A DNA stretch of 64,000 nt from an uncultured Eubacterium sp. (GTDB lineage: Bacteria; Bacillota; Clostridia; Lachnospirales; Lachnospiraceae). A model generated the notes under the pieces. It had not been told where the DNA came from and ran no database searches. It saw nothing but the letters and a program-made list of their open reading frames with translations. Position numbers and translations under genes: made by a program. Every line of letters begins with the position of its first letter. The first letter of the stretch is position 1. Where the stretch lies: contig NZ_CALGRE010000011.1 in the NCBI RefSeq assembly GCF_937958975.1, forward strand, positions 1-64,000, written 5' to 3'. This document shows, one piece after another, positions 26,913-34,708 of this stretch.

Positions 26913-27731
26913 ATGAATAGAGAAGATAACGTATTAATATTTGAAGATACTAGAAAAATGTACAACAGTAATCCGAAGTTAATGGAATCCGTTAAAAATT
27001 CCAGAGAGAAACAGCAATTAATTTTGGAAAAGGATATTGTACGAAAAGACAATAACAAAAAATATGAAAAACCTATGGAAATCGTGGTGTCAAAAAAGAG
27101 AAGTTTTGAAGCTGCAATGAATTATAAAGAACAGAAGATATGTGTGCTGAATTTCGCTTCTGCAACAAATCCGGGAGGCGGAGTGACAAGAGGCTCCGGT
27201 GCGCAGGAAGAATGTTTTTGCAGGTGTTCAACCTTATATGCAAATCTAAAAATAGATAGATTTATGAAGGAGTTTTACATACCACATAGAAAGGCAAAAA
27301 ATTATTTATATAATGATGACTGTATCTATACACCGGATGTGACAGTATTTAAAACAGACGGTGCCAGACCTGAAACGATGAAAGAAGAGGATTGGTATCA
27401 TGTAAATATCATAACCTGCGCAGCACCGAACTTAAGAGCGTATTTCGGAAATTATGAAGGAAAGGTTACAATAGATAAAAAAGAAATAAAGGAACTTCAT
27501 CTAAAAAGGGGCAGACGTATTCTTGATGTTGTCAAAGCAAATGGAAATGAAGTTGTAATCCTTGGTGCGTTTGGATGTGGAGCATTTCGCAATCCTCCAG
27601 AGATTGTAGCAGAGGCTTACAGTGAACTTATGGAAGAATACAAATATGACTTTAAGACAGTGGAGTTTGCAGTTTATTGTCCTCCGAGAGATGATAGGAA
27701 TTATCAAGCGTTCAAAAGAATTTATGTATAG
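26913..27731 (+). CDS. PARG-like macrodomain protein (TIGR02452)
   Basis: The 272-residue protein belongs to the bacterial poly(ADP-ribose) glycohydrolase type group (TIGR02452/DUF2263). The signature NFASATNPGGGVTRGSGAQEE spans about 80-100, with GGG, seven residues, then the catalytic QEE. The usual LGAFGCGAFRNPP is near 215-227. Such enzymes remove ADP-ribose from proteins or nucleic acids. It is the second gene of an apparent operon with fic. Whether it acts on a product of Fic is unknown, since AMP and ADP-ribose marks differ. Confidence 0.9.
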   Translation: MNREDNVLIFEDTRKMYNSNPKLMESVKNSREKQQLILEKDIVRKDNNKKYEKPMEIVVSKKRSFEAAMNYKEQKICVLNFASATNPGGGVTRGSGAQEECFCRCSTLYANLKIDRFMKEFYIPHRKAKNYLYNDDCIYTPDVTVFKTDGARPETMKEEDWYHVNIITCAAPNLRAYFGNYEGKVTIDKKEIKELHLKRGRRILDVVKANGNEVVILGAFGCGAFRNPPEIVAEAYSELMEEYKYDFKTVEFAVYCPPRDDRNYQAFKRIYV

Positions 27732-27881
27732 GCTTTCTTATTCATATGTAGTCATATTCAAATTATTAACTTTTGGGAAAAATATTGAAAATAAAATATT
27801 TATTTAATTTTTACTTATTTGCTATAAAATAGTGTATAATGAAAATGTAAAATAGATTGTGAAAATGAGAGGAGGAAAACA

Positions 27882-28157
27882 ATGAATAATTCAGAAGCTT
27901 TATTAAGTAGTGATGAAAGATTTACTATTTTTTCTTTTGAGAATTATGTGATTCGTTTTAAAGCTCCGTATTCTCTTGAAAAATACACAGAGATAAAAGA
28001 ATGGGATAGGGGATATATTGTAGTAATGGCTAAATATAGGCATAATATCCGAGATGAAGAAGAATATATAGATTTGGTTCCTATTTTGAAAGATTTATAT
28101 ATGGAACCGGAAGAATTTTTGGAACCGATTAAGAAAGTGAGGATTGTATATGATTGA
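27882..28157 (+). CDS. Small hypothetical protein, first of a three-gene operon
   Basis: A 91-residue acidic soluble protein that I do not recognise. The best region is the C-terminal half (DEEEYIDLVPILKDLYMEPEEFLEPIKKVRI). No signal peptide or membrane helix. A GAGAGGAGG site precedes the ATG, and a TATAAT at 27835-27840 is a possible -10. Its end overlaps the next gene by 8 bases, typical of co-translated small-gene pairs such as toxin-antitoxin systems. Confidence 0.65.
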   Translation: MNNSEALLSSDERFTIFSFENYVIRFKAPYSLEKYTEIKEWDRGYIVVMAKYRHNIRDEEEYIDLVPILKDLYMEPEEFLEPIKKVRIVYD

Positions 28158-28371
28158 TGTTAAAAAAGTTGCAGATACAGCAGATGTTATTGTAAATGGT
28201 TATGCATTTACTTCTAGTGACGGAAAATATAAAATTTTAAATTTAAATCGTCCTGATAAGGCAGCAGTAGCAACAGCTACTGGCGAAATAATTGAAACTA
28301 ATATGGATGATATAGAGATAAAAATTGTATCTGAGTATCTTGCACGTAATTTGAAATTTATGGAGGAGTAG
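28150..28371 (+). CDS. Small hypothetical protein, second of a three-gene operon
   Basis: A 73-residue soluble protein with alternating short strands and a C-terminal helix (EIKIVSEYLARNLKFMEE). The ATG at 28150 follows GTGAGG by 7 bases and overlaps the stop of the previous gene. The next gene starts 1 base after its stop. No family recognised. Confidence 0.6.
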   Translation: MIDVKKVADTADVIVNGYAFTSSDGKYKILNLNRPDKAAVATATGEIIETNMDDIEIKIVSEYLARNLKFMEE

Positions 28372-28372
28372 T

Positions 28373-28654
28373 ATGCCAAAATATTATGAATATAAAGTTG
28401 CCGGATATTATTTATATTTTACATCATTTTGTGTTATAGAATGTATGCATGTTCATGCAAGTGATTGTAAATTGACAGAGGCTGGTTCAGCAAAGTTCTT
28501 TGTTAAGGATGATGGAGAAGCAGTCGTTCAAAATAGAGGTTTGTTAAATGATAGAGAATTAAGAAAAATTCAGGAGTTTATAAAAGAAAACTATCGTGAA
28601 ATGTATCTTAAATGGGCATCATATAGTGATGAAGGATTTTATGGAGATAAATAA
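28373..28654 (+). CDS. DUF4160-like protein
   Basis: A 93-residue protein similar in pattern to DUF4160: the ECMHVHASD motif at about 22-30, AGSAKFFVKDDGEAVV, and a C-terminal helical region with RELRKIQEFIKENYREMYLKW. DUF4160 proteins often sit in two- or three-gene cassettes of toxin-antitoxin character; their action is not established. It is the third gene of the cassette and is followed by a terminator. Confidence 0.65.
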   Translation: MPKYYEYKVAGYYLYFTSFCVIECMHVHASDCKLTEAGSAKFFVKDDGEAVVQNRGLLNDRELRKIQEFIKENYREMYLKWASYSDEGFYGDK

Positions 28655-28670
28655 AAATATTATAAAATAA

Positions 28671-28706
28671 ATGCGCAAGTGGGAAAGTTCTACTTGCGCA
28701 TTCTTA
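28671..28706 (+). terminator. Rho-independent terminator of the small-gene operon
   Basis: ATGCGCAAGT pairs perfectly with ACTTGCGCAT around an 11-base loop, followed by TCTTAC. The same stem sequence recurs in the terminator at 30463. Confidence 0.75.
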
Positions 28707-28708
28707 CA

Positions 28709-28862
28709 TTATCCCGTGCTGCATCAAAACATAGCACAAATTGTTTCTTATCAGTCTGCATATTGTAGCTTGGAAGTTCTTGTTATAGTGTATGATGAAA
28801 ATTTTGATTAATTGGTTTGAATATATTTTTTACATATACTAAAATAGAATGCAGAAACAGAT
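28709..28862 (-). pseudogene. Decayed second copy of the deacetylase 5' region
   Basis: On the minus strand 28782-28709 encodes ELPSYNMQTDKKQ and then CFDAARDN, matching ELPIYNVQTDKKQ and SFDAAWGN of the intact deacetylase at 24844-25695. The segment after it (from 28779) matches the intact gene's upstream region at 25716-25845 but lacks about 165 bases of coding sequence and about 50 bases of the spacer. There is no start or signal anchor left. It is a non-functional duplicate remnant. Confidence 0.75.
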
Positions 28863-29003
28863 ATGAAACAAAGTGCAACAATTATTGTATTTCAGGAACG
28901 CTTGTCAAAAAAGGCGGTTATGGGGCTTCTTATGATTGTTGTGGGAACAATGACAATGCTGATTCCAAAAAAAAGTGATAAGTTTTTTCTTTACGCAGAA
29001 TAA
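28863..29003 (+). pseudogene. Fragment of an EamA/EmrE-type transporter
   Basis: A 46-codon frame contains FQERLSKKAVMGLLMIVVGT, the pattern of the last helix of drug/metabolite transporters (F-x-E-x-L then G-x-x-x-I-x-x-G-T), then a basic tail. The upstream part of the gene is missing, replaced by the deacetylase remnant. It may be a chance start on a truncated gene. Confidence 0.5.
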
Positions 29004-29059
29004 AAAAATGTTATTATATTAAATAGTAATAAGAACGAAGACAAGGAGGATATATTTTT

Positions 29060-30445
29060 ATGACAGAGAAGAAAATTCCGTACAAAATTTATTTGGAGGA
29101 AAGTGAACTGCCAAAACAGTGGTATAATGTGCGTGCTGATATGAAGAATAAACCGGCGCCGCTGTTAAATCCGGCCACGTTGCAGCCGATGGGATTTGAG
29201 GATTTAAGACCGGTTTTTTGCGATGAATTGATAAAGCAGGAACTGGATGACACAACACCGTATTTTGATATTCCGGAGGAAATACAAAGTTTCTACAAAA
29301 TGTATAGACCGGCGCCTTTAGTGAGAGCATATTTTCTTGAGAAGGAACTAGACACACCTGCAAAAATTTACTATAAGTTTGAGGGGAATAACACATCGGG
29401 AAGTCATAAGCTTAACTCAGCGATTGCCCAGGCATATTACGCAAAGAAGCAGGGATTAAAAGGTGTGACCACAGAAACCGGAGCAGGACAGTGGGGAACC
29501 GCTCTATCTATGGCATGTTCATACTTTGATTTAGATTGTCAGGTATATATGGTAAAAGTATCTTATGAGCAGAAGCCATTTAGACGTGAAGTTATGAGAA
29601 CATATGGTGCGTCAGTGACACCTTCTCCATCAGAAAAAACACAGGTAGGAAGAAAGATTTTAAAAGAATTTCCAGGGACAACAGGAAGTTTGGGCTGTGC
29701 TATATCTGAGGCGGTTGAGGCTGCTACAACACAGGAAGGATATCGTTATGTGTTGGGTTCCGTGTTATCGCAGGTACTCTTACATCAAACAGTGATTGGT
29801 TTAGAAACAAAGACAGCATTGGATAAATATGATATAACACCGGATATTATTATTGGTTGTGCCGGAGGAGGTTCTAATCTTGGTGGACTTATTTCACCAT
29901 TTATGGGTGAAAAGTTAAGGGGTGAGAAAGATTACAGAATTATTGCAGTAGAGCCGGCATCCTGTCCGAGCCTGACCCGTGGAAAATATGTTTACGATTT
30001 TTGTGATACCGGAATGGTTTGTCCACTGGCAAAGATGTATACATTGGGCAATGGGTTTATTCCATCAGCAAACCATGCAGGTGGTTTGAGATATCATGGA
30101 ATGAGCTCTATATTATCACAGTTGTATGATGATGGACTTATGGAAGCTACTTCGGTAGAGCAGACAGAAGTATTTGAAGCTGCTACAAAATTTGCAAGAG
30201 TAGAGGGGATTCTTCCGGCGCCGGAAAGCAGTCATGCAATCAAGGTAGCAATGGATGAAGCTCTTAAATGTAAAGAGACAGGTGAAGAAAAAACAATTGT
30301 CTTTGGACTTACAGGAACAGGATATTTTGATATGGTCGCATATGAGAAATTTAATGATGGTGTGATGAGTGACTATATTCCGACAGATGAGGATTTAGAA
30401 AAGGGATTTGCAACTGTACCAAATATTCCGGAATTAAACCGGTAA
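29060..30445 (+). CDS. trpB: TrpB2-type tryptophan synthase beta chain
   Basis: A 461-residue PLP enzyme of the TrpB2 (TIGR01415) group, longer than classical TrpB. The PLP lysine is Lys117 in NNTSGSHKLNSA, and the phosphate loop is GCAGGGSNLGG near 268. It makes tryptophan from indole and serine. No trpA or other trp gene is nearby, the usual situation for TrpB2, so it may salvage indole or act on serine. AAGGAGG precedes the ATG. It lies alone between terminators. Confidence 0.92.
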   Translation: MTEKKIPYKIYLEESELPKQWYNVRADMKNKPAPLLNPATLQPMGFEDLRPVFCDELIKQELDDTTPYFDIPEEIQSFYKMYRPAPLVRAYFLEKELDTPAKIYYKFEGNNTSGSHKLNSAIAQAYYAKKQGLKGVTTETGAGQWGTALSMACSYFDLDCQVYMVKVSYEQKPFRREVMRTYGASVTPSPSEKTQVGRKILKEFPGTTGSLGCAISEAVEAATTQEGYRYVLGSVLSQVLLHQTVIGLETKTALDKYDITPDIIIGCAGGGSNLGGLISPFMGEKLRGEKDYRIIAVEPASCPSLTRGKYVYDFCDTGMVCPLAKMYTLGNGFIPSANHAGGLRYHGMSSILSQLYDDGLMEATSVEQTEVFEAATKFARVEGILPAPESSHAIKVAMDEALKCKETGEEKTIVFGLTGTGYFDMVAYEKFNDGVMSDYIPTDEDLEKGFATVPNIPELNR

Positions 30446-30462
30446 ATACAGATTTCGTATAG

Positions 30463-30498
30463 AAAATGCGCAGGTGAATAATATCACTTGCGCATTTT
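30463..30498. terminator. Bidirectional terminator after trpB2
   Basis: AAAATGCGCAGGTGA pairs with TCACTTGCGCATTTT around a short loop. It lies between two convergent genes and could serve both. Confidence 0.8.
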
Positions 30499-30508
30499 AC
30501 TGTTAGGT

Positions 30509-31615
30509 TTATTTTATGGAAAGCCACATTGCCGGTCGAATATTTATATTTGTATTTGTGACTTGATAGCCATAATTCATGACCTTTCCGTAGGAAACGA
30601 ACTGGGCAGTATTCTGAGTTTTTCCAGGAGTAATAAGCCACCAGTCTCGTAAAAAGTTATTCAATATATTCTTATATTTGTCAGCCTCTTGGCCATTTAA
30701 AAGAAATAATTTATCTGTTGTATCTTTACCGCCAATAGTTTTGTATGTTGTATTGTCAGGAATAGAAACATGGGAATCAACGATTCGTTCTATCATTTCA
30801 TCACAAAATGTTTTACTTAAGAAGGTATCGTTTAAATACTTTCTAAGGGTACAGTTTTCCCAAGTGATGTCTTTATCTATATTGTGGTATGCATATCCAT
30901 TAATGGGTTCAGATTTAATTAAAAATACTTTGGACTCATTTTTTTCTAAAATAAGCCATTTATAAGAACCGTATAGCACAGAATCACCTATTTTAGCATT
31001 TCGAATATTTTCGATTTCTGCTTCCGTGAGATGAGATTCGCTCTCTTTGTAATCGCCTAAATCTCTAAAAGTATTTTTTGCATTGATGTAATCATTCTTA
31101 GTTTTACATTGTAAACCGTATTGATATTTACACTCACGAGAGCGTATACTGCTGTCCTTGTAATTCCCTAAATTGTGAAACATTTTATATGATTTTTCGT
31201 AGTTTTCTACTTTTTGAAAAAACGAGGCTCTCGTATATCTTCCGGGTTTGGTCTTTAAATAAATTGTTCCACTGATGCAGGCGATAATAGTAATTGCAAG
31301 CAAAATTAAGATGATTTTTCTAAGAGGTTTCATGGTTACATTTTCCTGCGTAACTGTTGTGGAAGGTGTCTCTTTTTTTTCTGTTTTTCTTGCTATTTCT
31401 CTATGTTTGTTTGCATATTCAGTACATTGTTCATAAAGACTCTGGGAATTTTCATAATCGCCCAAAGACTCATATATTTTTGATATATCTTCATATGTTT
31501 GCGCTTTATCGATATCGTGTGTCAGACATTTAACGGCTTTGCGCAGTGTTTCCGCATATTGATATTTTTCTTCATCTGTCTGTTTTGTGTTTTTGACTTT
31601 TGTATTATTTGCCAT
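30509..31615 (-). CDS. Membrane protein with TPR-like repeats and DUF6273-like domain
   Basis: A 368-residue protein with no signal peptide. Residues 1-95 hold a helical repeat (SKIYESLGDYENSQSLYEQC). One helix lies near 98-118. A second helical part (130-205) repeats the YKxFxxLGxYKDS pattern twice more. The last 150 residues resemble DUF6273: GDSVLYGSYKWLILE, LRKYLNDTFLSKTF, DKLFLLNGQEADKY and NIRPAMWLSI. This domain is common in Clostridia and unexplained. The ATG at 31615 has AGGAGG 5 bases upstream. Confidence 0.7.
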   Translation of the reverse strand: MANNTKVKNTKQTDEEKYQYAETLRKAVKCLTHDIDKAQTYEDISKIYESLGDYENSQSLYEQCTEYANKHREIARKTEKKETPSTTVTQENVTMKPLRKIILILLAITIIACISGTIYLKTKPGRYTRASFFQKVENYEKSYKMFHNLGNYKDSSIRSRECKYQYGLQCKTKNDYINAKNTFRDLGDYKESESHLTEAEIENIRNAKIGDSVLYGSYKWLILEKNESKVFLIKSEPINGYAYHNIDKDITWENCTLRKYLNDTFLSKTFCDEMIERIVDSHVSIPDNTTYKTIGGKDTTDKLFLLNGQEADKYKNILNNFLRDWWLITPGKTQNTAQFVSYGKVMNYGYQVTNTNINIRPAMWLSIK

Positions 31616-31835
31616 AAGCACCTCCTAAATTGTACATTATCATTATACACAGTTGGAAAAACTTTTCAATATATGTCATAGATTCAGAAAATCGACAATA
31701 AATTTTTTAGTTTGGACAAATTGTCCTACATTACATCAAACCACAGGGAAAAATGTATACTATTATTTTGTACGAATATTTCATATTTTATTTCGGTATG
31801 CTACAATTTTTGTAATGTATATTGGGGGTGGATGT

Positions 31836-33365
31836 ATGAAATATATTGATAGAAAACAGGTATCAGATATACCGGAGTTTAGGGGGGAATGTGATAGAAG
31901 AGACAGGGAGATGCAAATTGAATTGGAAAGAGTGTTGGCAGAATTATTGGCAGACAAAGTCAATAATATTTTGTTTGATTATTTGATTTGCTGTTTTAAA
32001 GATGGAAAGTCAATCGATGAAATATATTACAATCAGGAAAAGAATGTTGTGATAACTATATTAAATACAAATTATTGTAAAGTGAATATGATTTTAAAAT
32101 CAGATAAGTTGATTGACGAAAATCATGTTATCGAAAATAAAAATATGGATGGGATATATCTTACAGAATGGGTTAAAGTAAGTGGTAAATATTGTTTTGG
32201 AATTATTGGGCGAAAAAAGAGCGAAGATACAATTTTCGAGGTGGAGATTTATTGTGAGGATGTTCAGATAAATGTTGAATTATTTAATTATATGGAGCTG
32301 TATGAGTCAGACGAGACGAGACCCTGGAGTATGTTGATTGCAAAGCTAACAGATATGAAGGATAAAGTAGAAAAACTCGGAGATGAATATTTGAACGAAA
32401 TAGAGAAAAAATTATTTCCCCTTGCTACATTTCTCCCTCTTTTATTATGTATGCCGGAAACGGATATGGCAGGGGACGTAAAAAAAGAACAGATTGATAT
32501 TTTATTGAAATATGCCAGAGAGTCAAGGAATCAAAAAGTGGAAGAATTATTGTTAAAATTATATAAAGAAGATGCATTTGATATTTCAGACAAAATTTCA
32601 AGTATGCTTTTAAAAGAAAAGTCGCAGCATTTGTGGAGACTAATTTTTAATGACATGAAGATGGCGGCTGCAACATATGAAAGCCGCATTGAGAAATATT
32701 GTGGTAAAAAAGAGGTTGCACATGTAAGAGATTTTATAGATGACAGATTAAAAAAATATGGTATGAATGGAAGTTATCCTGATTATTATAAAGAAAATCG
32801 GGAGCAAAGAAATATAACACATATTAAATGTTTTGAAGGTTATATCAAAGGTAGTATGTGTATTAAAATAAAGATTATTACGAAAAGAATAAAGAAAAAT
32901 GAGACAAATAAATATAAGGATTATTTTAGCACCTGGTTTTCAGATACGAAAGACGTTAAAGAGTGGGGGATGGATATGTATCTTGATTCTCTGGAGCGTA
33001 ATCATGTAGAAAAAGAGATAAAAAAATATTGTAACTTAATCTTCAAAATTATAGAAAAAAAGAAATTAGAGCAAGCTGAAAAAAGATTAATTTATAATAA
33101 TGCAGAAGGAGTTAATGTAAAGTTAATAAGTAGGACAATGGGGATGAGTATTGCTTTAGGACTTCTTTTAGGAGAATGTTTTACAGGAGTATTTTTCCTT
33201 GTGATTGACGTAATTCCTGAAATATTATCAATGTTTTTTGACAATATTAGTAGTATGGGAATTACGATAAGCGAGCTGGGCTGGATGCTTTTGGGGAGCA
33301 GTATAGGATTTTACATTATTGTGTTTGCCTGCCTGATAACAATAGGGATGAAAAAATATTTATAA
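31836..33365 (+). CDS. Unrecognised protein with two C-terminal membrane helices
   Basis: A 509-residue protein that I do not recognise. About 430 residues are soluble, mostly helical and charged, with a Lys/Glu-rich stretch near 195-290. Two hydrophobic helices close the chain (about 435-465 and 475-505). The soluble part is probably cytoplasmic. A GGGGGTGG site precedes the ATG at 31836; the frame is open further upstream from 31653, but that stretch has no ribosome site and reads like non-coding DNA. No conserved neighbour suggests a role. Confidence 0.55.
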   Translation: MKYIDRKQVSDIPEFRGECDRRDREMQIELERVLAELLADKVNNILFDYLICCFKDGKSIDEIYYNQEKNVVITILNTNYCKVNMILKSDKLIDENHVIENKNMDGIYLTEWVKVSGKYCFGIIGRKKSEDTIFEVEIYCEDVQINVELFNYMELYESDETRPWSMLIAKLTDMKDKVEKLGDEYLNEIEKKLFPLATFLPLLLCMPETDMAGDVKKEQIDILLKYARESRNQKVEELLLKLYKEDAFDISDKISSMLLKEKSQHLWRLIFNDMKMAAATYESRIEKYCGKKEVAHVRDFIDDRLKKYGMNGSYPDYYKENREQRNITHIKCFEGYIKGSMCIKIKIITKRIKKNETNKYKDYFSTWFSDTKDVKEWGMDMYLDSLERNHVEKEIKKYCNLIFKIIEKKKLEQAEKRLIYNNAEGVNVKLISRTMGMSIALGLLLGECFTGVFFLVIDVIPEILSMFFDNISSMGITISELGWMLLGSSIGFYIIVFACLITIGMKKYL

Positions 33366-33479
33366 TAGATATAGACAGAGAGATTGTTGCTTGTGTTAAT
33401 TTAACATATATTATATCATTATACTGATACATAAAAAGGAGAATAAAATTAGCAGAAAAAAGTGACAAAAGGAGCAGAC

Positions 33480-34586
33480 ATGAAAATAGAATGGCGGCAG
33501 TGTTTTAAAATCGGGGTAAGTATTTTTATCTTATTTCTATGTATAAATTATTGGAAGATAGTAGGGCATACCATTGGAGTGTTCTTAAGTGGTATTACTC
33601 CTATATTGATTGGATGTGCTTTGGCATATCTGGTAAATATATTTATGTGCGCGTTGGAAAAAAAATATTTTCCCAATAGCAAAAAAGATTTTGTAATAAA
33701 AAGCAGAAGACCAGTTTGCATGCTGACCTCCGTATTATTGGTTATCGGTGTCGTTGTAGCATTGATTTATATGATTATTCCGGAATTGGTTAATTGTATA
33801 GAAACGTTTGTAAACAGCCTGCCTGATTTGGTAAAGGATATATCTAAAAATGAATATGTGAGAAAGATGGTATCCCCGGAGACTCTGGACAAATTAAAAA
33901 AAATGAAGTGGGATAGTTTTATTGAAAATATTGGAAGTCTTTTATTTACAGGTGTTGGTGGTGCTGTAAATACCATGGCAGAATTGGCTTCATCTGTGAT
34001 TTCTATTGTGATAACCGTAGTATTGGGAATTATCTTTGCATTGTACTTTCTGACTGGAAAAGAGATGCTTATCCATCAGTCCAAGAGAGTTTTGAAAGCA
34101 TTATTTAAGGAAAAGATGTATCACAAAATAATGCACTATTTTGAAGTGTTTGATGAGTGTTTTCATGGTTATATTATTGGAAAATTGATAGATGCAGTTG
34201 TACTGGGGAGCATGTGTATTGGGGTAATGCTGATATGTAGATTTCCGTATGCGGTTATGATAGGTACGTTAATAGGGTTTTCTGCGTTGATTCCGGTAGT
34301 TGGTGCTTATGTCGGTACAGCTGTGGGAGCATTGATGGTTTTGACTGAATCACCGATGAAAGCATTAGCATTTTTAATTATAATTTTAGTTGTACAATTA
34401 ATTGAAGCAAATGTAATTTATCCGAAAATAATGGGTACTTCTATCGGTTTACCGGGAATTTGGGTATTAGCGGCAGTAACACTGGGCGGCAGCCTGTTTG
34501 GCATTGTCGGCATGCTGGTAGGTGTTCCGATTTTTGCCGGATTTTATAAAATAGCCGGAGAAAGTATACGAAGAAGAGAGATGTAA
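33480..34586 (+). CDS. AI-2E family transporter
   Basis: A 368-residue membrane protein of the AI-2E/PF01594 group (YtvI, PerM). Eight helices are visible, with the soluble segment between helices 3 and 4 and the conserved GTLIGFSALIPVVGAYVG plus PKIMGTSIGLPGIWVLAAVTLGG-type motifs near the end. The family exports or gates small molecules; some members exchange ions, and a link to autoinducer-2 is not general. AAAAGGAG lies 5 bases before the ATG at 33480. It is monocistronic. Confidence 0.88.
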   Translation: MKIEWRQCFKIGVSIFILFLCINYWKIVGHTIGVFLSGITPILIGCALAYLVNIFMCALEKKYFPNSKKDFVIKSRRPVCMLTSVLLVIGVVVALIYMIIPELVNCIETFVNSLPDLVKDISKNEYVRKMVSPETLDKLKKMKWDSFIENIGSLLFTGVGGAVNTMAELASSVISIVITVVLGIIFALYFLTGKEMLIHQSKRVLKALFKEKMYHKIMHYFEVFDECFHGYIIGKLIDAVVLGSMCIGVMLICRFPYAVMIGTLIGFSALIPVVGAYVGTAVGALMVLTESPMKALAFLIIILVVQLIEANVIYPKIMGTSIGLPGIWVLAAVTLGGSLFGIVGMLVGVPIFAGFYKIAGESIRRREM

Positions 34587-34708
34587 TGGAATCAGGATTT
34601 TGGTTGCTGGAAGATGATGGCAGTAACTTTTATCGTACATGTTGTTATTGAAAATGGGTGATAAAAATGTTATTCTATAACTATGGAAAATTAAAGGAGG
34701 AGAATAAA

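Noticed and set aside
31653..31835. 61-residue extension of the unknown protein at 31836
   Set aside because: No ribosome site; the residues read like translated non-coding DNA, and 31836 has a good site.
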